This document shows, piece after piece, positions 51,650 through 59,599 of a stretch of 64,000 nt of DNA. Within the stretch, counting starts at the first letter, position 1, and the number at the start of each line of letters is the position of its first letter. The notes under the pieces were generated by a model. It did no database searches, had not been told where the DNA came from, and saw only the letters and a list, made by a program, of their open reading frames with translations. Position numbers and translations under genes: made by a program. The stretch lies in contig CALVSB010000005.1 in the NCBI GenBank assembly GCA_944358895.1, positions 1 through 64,000 on the forward strand, written 5' to 3'. This stretch comes from an uncultured Bacilli bacterium. Its GTDB lineage: Bacteria > Bacillota_I > Bacilli_A > RFN20 > CAG-826.

Positions 51650-53073
51650 ACTTCGAAGCAGTCATCGGTCTCGAGATCCACGTCGAGATGAAGACGAGGA
51701 GCAAGATGTTCTCCTCCTCGCCGAATTCCTTCAGCCGGGCGGTCAATACTGAGGTCACGCCCTTCGACTTGGCCTTCCCCGGCACGATGCCGCGCCTCAA
51801 CAAAGAAGCGGTCCGGATGGCCATCCGGGTGGCCAATGCGCTCCATATGACGATCGACCACGAACTCCACTTCGACCGGAAGAACTATTTCTACCCCGAC
51901 CTTCCGAAGGGCTTCCAGATCACCCAGCAGCGGCGCCCCATCGGCTCCGACGGCTACCTCGAGATTAGGAAGGGGAACGAGAAGAAGCGGATCGGCATCG
52001 AGCGGATCCACATGGAAGAGGACACCTGCAAGCAGACCCACTTCGTCGACTACACCCTCCTCGACTACAACCGGGCCGGGGTTCCCCTCGTCGAAATCGT
52101 CTCCCGGCCGGAGATGCACGATGGCTACGAGGCGATGAAGTACGTCGAGGCCATCCGGAACATCGTCGTCTACTCGGGCACGTCCGACGGCAAGATGGAA
52201 GAAGGCTCCCTCCGGGTCGACGTCAACATCTCCCTCCGCCCCTACGGGCAGAAGGAGTTCGGGACGAAGGTCGAGATCAAGAACCTTAACTCCATCAAGA
52301 ACATCCAGGACGCGATCGACTTCGAGATCGAGCGCCAATCCAAGGCCCTCCTTTCGGGCGAGAAGATTAGGCAGGAAACCCGACGCTACGACGAGTCGAA
52401 GGGAGCGACGGTCCTCATGCGGGTGAAGACCGACGCCGTTGACTACAAGTACTTCCCGGAGCCGAACCTCGTGCCGATCAGGCTCTCCGATGCCTTCGTC
52501 CAGGACGCGATCGACACTTGCCCCGAACTCTACGACAGCAAGTTCGAGCGTTATCTCCAGATGGGGTTAACCGAGAAAGACGCCGAGATCATCCTTTCCG
52601 ACCCGGCGATGGCCTCCTACTTCGAGGCGGCCGCCCCGTCGGGCGCCGACATGAAGGAAGTGGCCAACTTCCTCATCGTCGAGGTCAATAGCTACCTCAA
52701 CAAGACGGGGAAGGGCATCAAGGAAATCAAGATGCCGGCCACCGAGCTCGGGAAGCTGACCCTCATCCTCAAGAAGGAGAAGCTCACCCACAAGCAAGGG
52801 GCGGACATCCTCTTCAAGTGCCTCGAGGACGGCATCGGGGTCGAGGAGGCCAAGAAGGCCCTCCACATCGAGGCGATGGTCGACGACGAGGGAGCGATCC
52901 TCGCCTTCGTCACCGAAGCCCTCGACAAGAATCCCCAGTCGATTGCTGACTACAAGGCCGGCAAGGACCGGGCCATCTCCTTCCTCGTCGGCCAGGTCAT
53001 GAAGCTCTCCAAGGGCAAGGCCAAGCCTTCGGCCGTCATGGCGAAGCTCAAGGAAGAGATCGCCAAGCGTTAA
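51646..53073 (+). CDS. gatB: Asp/Glu-tRNA amidotransferase subunit B
   Basis: GatB (475 residues) is the tRNA-binding kinase subunit that phosphorylates the misacylated amino acid and receives ammonia from GatA. The start FEAVIGLEIHVEMKTRSKMF and the core IERIHMEEDTCKQTH, DYNRAGVPLVEIVSRPE and SLRVDVNISLRP are diagnostic. The C-terminal YqeY-like helical domain ends the protein. It is the last gene of pcrA-ligA-gatCAB and is followed by a strong terminator. Confidence 0.97.
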   Translation: MNFEAVIGLEIHVEMKTRSKMFSSSPNSFSRAVNTEVTPFDLAFPGTMPRLNKEAVRMAIRVANALHMTIDHELHFDRKNYFYPDLPKGFQITQQRRPIGSDGYLEIRKGNEKKRIGIERIHMEEDTCKQTHFVDYTLLDYNRAGVPLVEIVSRPEMHDGYEAMKYVEAIRNIVVYSGTSDGKMEEGSLRVDVNISLRPYGQKEFGTKVEIKNLNSIKNIQDAIDFEIERQSKALLSGEKIRQETRRYDESKGATVLMRVKTDAVDYKYFPEPNLVPIRLSDAFVQDAIDTCPELYDSKFERYLQMGLTEKDAEIILSDPAMASYFEAAAPSGADMKEVANFLIVEVNSYLNKTGKGIKEIKMPATELGKLTLILKKEKLTHKQGADILFKCLEDGIGVEEAKKALHIEAMVDDEGAILAFVTEALDKNPQSIADYKAGKDRAISFLVGQVMKLSKGKAKPSAVMAKLKEEIAKR

Positions 53074-53087
53074 GGCTAAAAGCGATG

Positions 53088-53114
53088 GGCTGCCCTTCGG
53101 GGCAGCCTTTTCTT
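53088..53114 (+). terminator. Intrinsic terminator of pcrA-gatB operon
   Basis: The stem GGCTGCCC-TTCG-GGGCAGCC (53088-53107) has the stable UUCG loop and is followed by TTTTCTT. Confidence 0.93.
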
Positions 53115-53168
53115 ATGGAGGAATCTTGCTTCCTGACAGGAAGCGGGGACTTTAGGGGGACTTTGGTC

Positions 53169-53174
53169 TATCAT
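53169..53174 (+). promoter_or_regulatory. -10 box, near-leaderless start
   Basis: TATCAT is 8 nt before the ATG at 53183. The intervening TGAGGGGC holds GAGGGG, which is too close to the ATG to act as a normal ribosome-binding site. Confidence 0.4.
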
Positions 53175-53182
53175 TGAGGGGC

Positions 53183-53932
53183 ATGGAAGACCGTTACGAG
53201 AAGCTGCGCGCCTACCTCGAGACTCTCTCTTCTTTCGAGTTGCCTTCCTATAAGGAACTTCCGGGGATCGGCCTCTACATGGAGCAGGTCCTCGACTATG
53301 TGCGCGATACCTTGAACCCGGCGATGCCGGAAGGGGAATCGCCCCTCACGTCCTTCATGGTGAATAACTACGTGAAGGCGAGGATCATCGCCGAGCCGGC
53401 CGGGAAGCGTTATTCCAAGGACCAAATCGGGTATCTACTGGCTATCTCGACCCTCAAGAAGAGCCTTTCGATGAGCGAGATCGCCCTCCTCATCGAGATG
53501 GATGCGGCGGTGAGCAAGGACAAGAGCATCCTCTACGGCTTTTACAAGGTCATGAGCGATGACCTCGCCCACGAGGCGGCCTCGAAATTGCTCCGCCGGG
53601 TCGAGGAGTTCCATCGTAGTTACGAGAAGGAAAAGGAACGGGGCGCGGAAGATGCGGAGGAGGCCCTCCGCGACCGGCTGGGCTTATTGGCCCTCCGGAC
53701 GGCCATCCAGTCCTCGATCTACCGCAATATGGCGGGGGCCATCCTCCGCCTCCTCGACGAGGAACTCCACGGGGGAGAGGGAACGGCTCCCGACCTCAAG
53801 GTAGCCAAGAAGGTCACCAAGAGCGAGGAAGCGGAAGCCCGGAGCCTCGAGAAGAAGCGCGAGAAGGCACTCAAACGCAAGAAAAAGGAAGACGAAAAGA
53901 TAGCCAAGAACAGGGAGGAAAAGAAGAAATGA
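53183..53932 (+). CDS. DUF1836-family protein
   Basis: The 249-residue protein has the DUF1836 N-terminal half (about 1-150). It contains ELPSYKELPGIGLYMEQVLDY, LTSFMVNNYVKA and KRYSKDQIGYLLAISTLK, features of a winged-helix/MerR-like regulator typical of Firmicutes. The C-terminal 60 residues are a highly basic Lys/Glu helix. Function is unknown, possibly DNA-binding. It overlaps galE by ATGA, so it forms a two-gene operon with it. Confidence 0.85.
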   Translation: MEDRYEKLRAYLETLSSFELPSYKELPGIGLYMEQVLDYVRDTLNPAMPEGESPLTSFMVNNYVKARIIAEPAGKRYSKDQIGYLLAISTLKKSLSMSEIALLIEMDAAVSKDKSILYGFYKVMSDDLAHEAASKLLRRVEEFHRSYEKEKERGAEDAEEALRDRLGLLALRTAIQSSIYRNMAGAILRLLDEELHGGEGTAPDLKVAKKVTKSEEAEARSLEKKREKALKRKKKEDEKIAKNREEKKK

Positions 53933-54945
53933 AAACGATTCTGGTTACCGGCGGCCTCGGCTTCATCGGAAGTGAGACGACGATCGAGCTCATCAAGAAT
54001 GGCTACGACCCGATCGTGGTGGACAATCTCTACAACGCCAAGCGGAGCGTCCTCGACCGGATCGAGGAAATAACCGGCAAGAAACCGGCCTTCTATGAGA
54101 TCGATGCCTGCGACGAGGAGGCCCTCGAGAAGGTCTTCGAAGAGCACCGTATCGATGCGACGATTCATTTCGCCGGCTATAAGGCAGTGGCCGAAAGCAC
54201 CAGGAAGCCGCTTGAGTATTACCAGAACAACCTTGGCTCGGCCCTGGCTGTCCTCAAGGTCATGAAGCGGCACGATAGCCACGGCTTCATCTTCTCCTCT
54301 TCGGCGACCGTCTACGGGGTGCCGGAGCATCTTCCCCTCGTCGAGACCGACCCGGTCGGCTCGGCGACCAACCCCTATGGCGAGACCAAGATCATGATCG
54401 AGCGGATCCTCGAGGATGCCGCGAAGGCCGATAGTAGCCTTCAGGTTATCCTTCTCCGCTATTTCAACCCGATTGGAGCTCATCCCTCCGGCCTCCTCGG
54501 GGAAGACCCGAACGGGATCCCGAACAATCTCATGCCGTATGTCACCCAGGTGGCGATCGGAAAGCTCGACCATCTCAATGTTAATGGCGACGATTATCCG
54601 ACGCCGGACGGAACGGGTGTACGGGACTACATCCATGTCGTCGACTTAGCCAAAGGCCACGTGGCCGCGTTGAAGCGTCTCGAGACCCTGAAGGGACTCG
54701 ATATCTATAACCTTGGGACGGGAAAAGGGACTTCGGTCCTCGAGGTCGTCCATGCCTTCGAGAAGGCGACGGGGGTGAAGATTCCTTATGTTATTGCTCC
54801 GCGGCGGCCGGGCGACGTGGCCGCGAACTACGCGGATGCCTCGAAGGCCGAGCGGGAACTCCATTGGAAGGCGACCCTCACGGTCGAAGATGCATGCCGG
54901 GATGCCTATAATTTTCAGAAGAAGAACCCGAACGGGATCATCTAA
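53929..54945 (+). CDS. galE: UDP-glucose 4-epimerase
   Basis: GalE (338 residues) interconverts UDP-glucose and UDP-galactose with bound NAD. The Rossmann motif GGLGFIGSETTIELIKNGYD, FAGYKAVAEST, the catalytic SSSATVYG and NPYGETK (Tyr-x3-Lys), and RYFNPIGAHPSG are all conserved. It supports both galactose catabolism (compare GH2 and Mgl upstream) and surface glycan synthesis (downstream locus). Confidence 0.96.
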   Translation: MKTILVTGGLGFIGSETTIELIKNGYDPIVVDNLYNAKRSVLDRIEEITGKKPAFYEIDACDEEALEKVFEEHRIDATIHFAGYKAVAESTRKPLEYYQNNLGSALAVLKVMKRHDSHGFIFSSSATVYGVPEHLPLVETDPVGSATNPYGETKIMIERILEDAAKADSSLQVILLRYFNPIGAHPSGLLGEDPNGIPNNLMPYVTQVAIGKLDHLNVNGDDYPTPDGTGVRDYIHVVDLAKGHVAALKRLETLKGLDIYNLGTGKGTSVLEVVHAFEKATGVKIPYVIAPRRPGDVAANYADASKAERELHWKATLTVEDACRDAYNFQKKNPNGII

Positions 54946-54961
54946 ACAAGCATAGAAAAGG

Positions 54962-54985
54962 AGCCGGCCAGAGGCCGGCTTTTCT
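54962..54985 (+). terminator. Intrinsic terminator of galE
   Basis: The perfect stem AGCCGGCC-aga-GGCCGGCT (54962-54980) is followed by TTTCTT. It lies between convergent galE and the sugar transferase gene. Confidence 0.9.
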
Positions 54986-54997
54986 TGTTGCTTGCTT

Positions 54998-55621
54998 TTA
55001 CCGACCCGGTTCGTAGCCGAAGAGGACGGCGAAGGAGAGAAGGAAGAGTTTGACGTCGAGCCAGAGGCTCAGCTTTTTGACGTACTCGCTGTCTAGCTCG
55101 GCCTTTTTGACGGGATCGTGATTGCGGTCGAGATAAATCTGGGCCATTCCGCTTAATCCCGGGCGGACTTCATAGGGAGAAGGGTCTTTGCTTTCACGGA
55201 GGTGGATCAACTCTCCTTCGACGGCTTCGCCTTGGGAAGGACGGGGGCCGATGAAAGACATGTCGCCTTTAAGAATATTGAAGAGCTGGGGAATTTCGTC
55301 GAGGGAGGTCTTACGCATGAAGTGGCCCCATTTGGTAATGAGCGATTGCTGGGTTTTGACGGTAATGTCCGAAGGGGCAACCTGCGGGGCATCGACACGC
55401 ATCGAACGGAATTTGTAGAACATGAACTCTTTTTTGTAGAGCCCGACGCGGGCTTGCCGAAAGAGAATCGGCCCTTTGGAAGAGCACCTGGTGCCGATCG
55501 CGCAAATCAGTAGAAGGGGCGAAAGAACGATAATCCCAAAGAGAGAGCCCCCGATGTCGATTAGTCTTTTAAGAACAAGATAGGCCCGCTTGGACCTCGA
55601 TAAGTGTTTCCCTGCTCGCAT
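54998..55621 (-). CDS. Initiating sugar-phosphate transferase (PF02397)
   Basis: This 207-residue bacterial sugar transferase transfers a sugar-1-phosphate from a UDP-sugar to undecaprenyl phosphate, starting capsule or exopolysaccharide repeat units. One N-terminal membrane-embedded segment (about 22-45) precedes the catalytic domain, with FRQARVGLYKKEFMFYKFRSM, RKTSLDEIPQLFNILKGDMS, IGPRPSQGEAVEGE and RPGLSGMAQI. The Pro-rich IGPRPS and the DE pair are conserved. A TATACT lies 11 nt before the ATG. It belongs functionally to the polysaccharide genes at 57-64 kb although it is read on the opposite strand. Confidence 0.95.
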   Translation of the reverse strand: MRAGKHLSRSKRAYLVLKRLIDIGGSLFGIIVLSPLLLICAIGTRCSSKGPILFRQARVGLYKKEFMFYKFRSMRVDAPQVAPSDITVKTQQSLITKWGHFMRKTSLDEIPQLFNILKGDMSFIGPRPSQGEAVEGELIHLRESKDPSPYEVRPGLSGMAQIYLDRNHDPVKKAELDSEYVKKLSLWLDVKLFLLSFAVLFGYEPGR

Positions 55622-55694
55622 AAATCCCGGTCAGTATATCAAATATTGACGTCGGTAAATTACTCAAAAGCAAAGGCTCGACGAGTCCTACATG

Positions 55695-55910
55695 TCATTT
55701 TCTCTTTCCAGAAGAGTGAAGAGGCTTTATTTTTCGGCGCTTGTCTTCTTTCCTGACCAAATCGAAGGGCAAGCCACCATCCCGTATCGATCTTTTTAAG
55801 AAGATGTTTATGGCAGCCGAAAGGGATAATCCAAGCTCTTCGAACAGCTCGGTGGCCTTTTCTTTCGTTTCGTCGTCAACTCTGACCGTGATGATTCCCT
55901 TGCCTGCCAT
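55695..55910 (-). CDS. RelB/DinJ-family antitoxin (orphan)
   Basis: The 71-residue protein is a ribbon-helix-helix antitoxin. ITVRVDDETKEKATELFEEL and LGLSLSAAINIFLKRSIRDGG are classic DinJ motifs, and LPFDL marks the start of the toxin-binding tail. RelE/YafQ-type toxins are usually encoded directly downstream. Here only the sugar transferase gene follows, so the antitoxin is an orphan. I chose ATG 55910, with TTGGAGG 6 nt upstream, over 55946. Two TACAA repeats 11 bp apart upstream may be its own operator. Confidence 0.85.
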   Translation of the reverse strand: MAGKGIITVRVDDETKEKATELFEELGLSLSAAINIFLKRSIRDGGLPFDLVRKEDKRRKIKPLHSSGKRK

Positions 55911-55930
55911 CAGAACGCCTCCAAAACCAA

Positions 55931-55946
55931 TACAATGTCTATACAA
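55931..55946. repeat. Helically phased repeat upstream of antitoxin
   Basis: TACAA occurs at 55931-55935 and 55942-55946, one turn apart, within ATACAATG and ATACAACG contexts. RHH antitoxins bind tandem short repeats of this kind, so autorepression is plausible. Confidence 0.3.
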
Positions 55947-55987
55947 CGTATGCTAGAAGATAAAGATACGTTGCCTATGTATATCTT

Positions 55988-56027
55988 ATTGGTCGGACGG
56001 CGGTCTTAAAAGGGCCGTAGGACCAAT
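55988..56027. repeat. Unexplained imperfect hairpin
   Basis: ATTGGTC (55988-55994) and GACCAAT (56021-56027) form a perfect outer stem, and GGC/GCC segments inside can pair. There is no T-run, so it is not a simple terminator. It lies just upstream of the promoter of the alpha/beta hydrolase gene. Confidence 0.4.
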
Positions 56028-56040
56028 TGCCTATTAGCCT

Positions 56041-56046
56041 TATAAT
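56041..56046 (+). promoter_or_regulatory. -10 box of hydrolase gene
   Basis: A perfect TATAAT lies 38 nt before ATG 56085. The leader contains GAGGAG as a normal ribosome-binding site. Confidence 0.5.
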
Positions 56047-56084
56047 GACCGTGTAGATTTTTCTTAAATGAGGAGTGCCCATTA

Positions 56085-56999
56085 ATGGATATCTATTTTC
56101 TTGATAACGGCCGTGGCAAGACGATTAAAGGCCGAGCTTTTGTCGCCCAGGAACCGAAGGTCAACATCGTCTTTCTTACCGGCATGTGCGAACACGCGAC
56201 GCGGTATGGTCAATTGGGCAAGTTCCTGAATGAAAAAGGAATTAGTCTTTATGTTCAGGATGCACCTGGACAGGGGCTAAACATTGATAAGACAAATGAC
56301 AAAGGCCCGCAGGAATGGGAACTAAACGATTTTGACGACACGGTAGATTTTGCATTCCAGAAGATTGAAGAATTGAAGAAAGACACCTCGCTTCCGACTG
56401 GCATCATGGGCCACTCCATGGGGTCGTTCATGGTCCAACGCTATCTAGAAAGACATCCTGGCACGGTTAGTTTTGTTGGTCTCATTGGCTCTAATGGACC
56501 CTGTTTGGCTAAGATGAAAATTAGCTTTGCTCTTGCTTCATTCATCGTTAACAAAAGGAATTGGGATAGGCCATCTCACTTTATCCAGTCGATGGGGCTC
56601 GGAGCCTATTCGAGAGCCATCAAAGGAGCTAAGACACCACTGGATTGGCTGTCCTATAACGAAGATAACGTTAAAGCCTACGCCGATGACCCGCTTTGCG
56701 GCGTAAGGAACACCAATGGCTTCTGGAAGGAGTTCCTGAGAGGAATGAGCCACCTCTATGAAAAGAAGGAGCTCAGGAAAATTAGCCGAGACGAAAAGAT
56801 TCTCCTTTTGGCCGGTGAAGGCGATCCGGTTGGCGAGTTTGGGAAAGGCATTCGCCGTCTATACGACATGTATAAAAAAATAAAGGTTAAGGATGTCAAA
56901 TGTATCGTCTATCCAAACATGAGGCATGAGATTATCAACGAAAGGGAAAATAAACAGGTCTATGACGAAATAGCCAATTGGGCTTTGCATTCTTTGTGA
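56085..56999 (+). CDS. Alpha/beta hydrolase (serine aminopeptidase/monoglyceride lipase type)
   Basis: The 304-residue cytoplasmic hydrolase has the nucleophile elbow GIMGHSMGSFM (catalytic Ser), a downstream acid in LLLAGEGDPVGEFG and the catalytic His in MRHEIINERE. IVFLTGMCEHATRYGQLGKFL at the N-terminus is the oxyanion-loop region of the S33/Hydrolase_4 family (compare HGxxEHxxRY in monoglyceride lipases, here with GMCEH). It hydrolyses an ester or lysophospholipid; the substrate is unknown. It lies 19 bp ahead of the ligase/polymerase-like gene but has an individual promoter. Confidence 0.9.
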   Translation: MDIYFLDNGRGKTIKGRAFVAQEPKVNIVFLTGMCEHATRYGQLGKFLNEKGISLYVQDAPGQGLNIDKTNDKGPQEWELNDFDDTVDFAFQKIEELKKDTSLPTGIMGHSMGSFMVQRYLERHPGTVSFVGLIGSNGPCLAKMKISFALASFIVNKRNWDRPSHFIQSMGLGAYSRAIKGAKTPLDWLSYNEDNVKAYADDPLCGVRNTNGFWKEFLRGMSHLYEKKELRKISRDEKILLLAGEGDPVGEFGKGIRRLYDMYKKIKVKDVKCIVYPNMRHEIINERENKQVYDEIANWALHSL

Positions 57000-57018
57000 A
57001 GAGGTGCAAGCGGCTTAA

Positions 57019-59157
57019 ATGGGTGGTAATGTAGGGCCTAACATGTCAAAAAGACTTGCGCTTTTTCGTCGAGGCCCCATTGTTCCGCGTCGCCGGCAGG
57101 GGATTCTAAGCGGCATCCTTCTTGGGCTCGGAGCCTTCATTTTCTTCTTTCTTGAAGAAGGAACAGGCCTTTTGAGCGGTGGCCAGCTTGTCAGCTACAT
57201 CAGCAATGAACAATTCCTCTTCCTGTCCATTTTGGAGTTTCTGATAATTGCTGCCATTTTGATTATTGCCTACGCCGGCTATCGAACGACGACGAATTGG
57301 GGATGGCTGGCCGTTGCTTTGATAATGGCGGTCGGGAACACCATCGCGGTTTTGTTCAACTGCTCCGAAATTGTCTACAAAGACACCGTTATCTATACCT
57401 TCGGCGCTATCGAAAAGGCGCGATTCATTATTTTGGGTATCTTGAATGCCGGGTTCTTTTTCGTGGCATTTTCGGTCGTTCCGCGAACTATCACCACATC
57501 ATTCTGGATTAGGCTTCTATATCGAGTCATTGTTGCTTTAGCACTCATATCGATGCTCTTCTCGTTCCTAGATGAATTTGATCTTTGGAAGACTTTCTTT
57601 GAAACGTGGAAACTCAACGGATCATTCGGCAGTTTCTACCACAACAAGAATATTTTCGCGACCGTCATTTTCTTTGGCTTCTGTGCCGAGGCTTTGCTCT
57701 TGGCAAGAACTCCGCGCTGGTGGCGGTGGATTCTTTTTCTTTTCTTGGCCGTTTGCCAAGTTCCCCTTCTCTCGCGAACCCAGTCTTTGCTTACCGTTGC
57801 GATGGTCATCATCGTTCCCGTCGTTTGCTATGCTAGGAGCCTTTCTTCCCACAAGATCAGGAACAACGTGGCCTTGGCTCTTATTCTCACGATAGTTGCA
57901 GGGGCTATCGCTTTAACGGCCATGCCGAGCCGAGAAGGAAACAGCGTCCTGTTGACATTGATGGCCGATTTCTTCCACAGCATCATTACAACCGGAGGAA
58001 ACACCCTTACCGCTCGCGTTGAGATAGCTGAACGAATTTTCAACTTTGTTAATTCCTCAGGTCCATTGGGAACTGCCTTTGGTTTGGGATTTAAATCCAG
58101 CCTTTATTGCTACTGTGGCTGGATGAATGGTGGTGTGCATGCTTCCACCCCTGTTGATGGCGAGTACATCTATTCGTTCTTGGCGGGAGGCTGGGTCGGA
58201 GCCATTTTGGAATTCGTTGTCTGGATTGCCGTTCTCATTGTGATTCTTAGAGCTATGAACAAAGGCCTAAAGGAAGGAGCCGTAAGCCTTACTCTTTGGT
58301 GCATCTTTGGGATTAGAAGCTTCGTTGAAATGAGCGGCCTCCTTTATTTCGAATCGTTTTCGATGGGAGTTTATGCCGTTGTGGCTTTGACGCCCCTTTG
58401 CTATAGCTTCTTGCGCGACCATAAAGAGCTTAACGAGACAATTGCCGCTTCCTTGGCAACGCCTGTTAGGGAGAAACAAGTTAGGATTAATCCTCCTTTT
58501 ACTTCTTTTCGCCGGGTGCTCTGCCTTTCGTCAATTGCTGTCTCGATTGCTCTTATGGTAATTTCAGTTCAGAAAGATCCTCTTTCTGCGGCAAATCTCT
58601 CCTCAATCTTCGGAATTATCGTATTTGGCTTCCTAGGAACCGCTCTCTTTACTACCTTTGATTACAAAAAGGAGCGAGTTGCAGGCAAAATCCTTTCAAG
58701 CATTGGCGGTTTGCTGGTGTTTTTCCTCGGATTCTTTGGGTCGCTATTTATTCCTGCGCCGCTGAATGCGCTGCTCGTTATCACAATAGCAGTCGTTTTC
58801 TTGGCCGTCCTGTCTTACATGCGACTGATGCCTAATTTGCTGGACTATATCGCCCTTTACTTCCCGTTCGTGGCGGTTGTAAGCCTTTCGCTTATCTTTG
58901 CCGAAATTGGACTTCTTTATCTTGAGGCCGACGGCTTCTTCTGGCTTACGTCCTTTGGCACTTTGATGGCTCTTTGGACGATCGTCTACCTCCTTTCGCC
59001 GGTTCGCCTCTTCAATAGCGGTTTAGATCGGACATTTCTCTCCATGGAAGATTCATTCGATCGTTGGAGTCTCGTCAACGAAGCCAAGATGGAGGACCTT
59101 TACTTCCGAAAGGTTATCCGCAAGAAGCCGTTGCCGTTTAGGAGAAAGTCTTCGTGA
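57019..59157 (+). CDS. O-antigen ligase/polymerase-like membrane protein
   Basis: The 712-residue protein has about 16-18 TM segments in two halves. The first contains a large loop between 180 and 375 with GSFYHNKNIFATVIFFGFC, resembling the H-K/N-N-x-F-A motif of WaaL/Wzy (O-antigen ligase family). The second half (from about 490) has additional TM helices and a charged tail. It is larger than typical Wzy proteins (about 400-450 residues), suggesting an extra membrane module. The start is unresolved between 57019 and 57043. It overlaps the next gene by GTGA. In the locus it would polymerise or attach the surface polysaccharide. Confidence 0.8.
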   Translation: MGGNVGPNMSKRLALFRRGPIVPRRRQGILSGILLGLGAFIFFFLEEGTGLLSGGQLVSYISNEQFLFLSILEFLIIAAILIIAYAGYRTTTNWGWLAVALIMAVGNTIAVLFNCSEIVYKDTVIYTFGAIEKARFIILGILNAGFFFVAFSVVPRTITTSFWIRLLYRVIVALALISMLFSFLDEFDLWKTFFETWKLNGSFGSFYHNKNIFATVIFFGFCAEALLLARTPRWWRWILFLFLAVCQVPLLSRTQSLLTVAMVIIVPVVCYARSLSSHKIRNNVALALILTIVAGAIALTAMPSREGNSVLLTLMADFFHSIITTGGNTLTARVEIAERIFNFVNSSGPLGTAFGLGFKSSLYCYCGWMNGGVHASTPVDGEYIYSFLAGGWVGAILEFVVWIAVLIVILRAMNKGLKEGAVSLTLWCIFGIRSFVEMSGLLYFESFSMGVYAVVALTPLCYSFLRDHKELNETIAASLATPVREKQVRINPPFTSFRRVLCLSSIAVSIALMVISVQKDPLSAANLSSIFGIIVFGFLGTALFTTFDYKKERVAGKILSSIGGLLVFFLGFFGSLFIPAPLNALLVITIAVVFLAVLSYMRLMPNLLDYIALYFPFVAVVSLSLIFAEIGLLYLEADGFFWLTSFGTLMALWTIVYLLSPVRLFNSGLDRTFLSMEDSFDRWSLVNEAKMEDLYFRKVIRKKPLPFRRKSS

Positions 59158-59597
59158 GGCTAAAAAGCCGCCTTGCCCTCGGACACCTCTTTGCCTTTTT
59201 CCTTGGGGCCTCGTCTTCTCTCGGAGCCTTGTTTGGCTCAGCTTATGCGAGCATCGACGGCTGGTTTTTCTATGTCCTGATCGCCCTGGTCGTGATGATC
59301 AATAGCGTCGTCTTTACCTTGTATTTGCTTCGTCCTTGCCAAGGCGAACGCGGGTATCGGGCTTACAAAGGACGCTTGATCGCAACCTTTGCGCTCACAT
59401 TTGTCTTAGTTGCCCTTTTCAGCTACCTATTTTTGTCCAATACGCCGCTCTATGAGGAAAAAGAGATGCTTCCCTACTTCGTTTCCTATATCATCTTCGG
59501 CGGCCTTGCCCTCCTAGCCTGCTCTTTATCTCCTGGCTTTGCCCAGGATTGGGCTGACGACGAAGATAATGTCGACAAGGCGACCGAGGAGCATTAG
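59154..59597 (+). CDS. Four-TM hypothetical protein
   Basis: The 147-residue protein has TM segments near 9-32, 37-60, 75-96 and 105-125 and an acidic C-terminus (DWADDEDN). It starts with GTG in a GTGA overlap with the upstream ligase-like gene and is followed 2 nt later by wzx. Translational coupling indicates a role with them. No family recognised. Confidence 0.7.
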   Translation: MRLKSRLALGHLFAFFLGASSSLGALFGSAYASIDGWFFYVLIALVVMINSVVFTLYLLRPCQGERGYRAYKGRLIATFALTFVLVALFSYLFLSNTPLYEEKEMLPYFVSYIIFGGLALLACSLSPGFAQDWADDEDNVDKATEEH

Positions 59598-59599
59598 AA

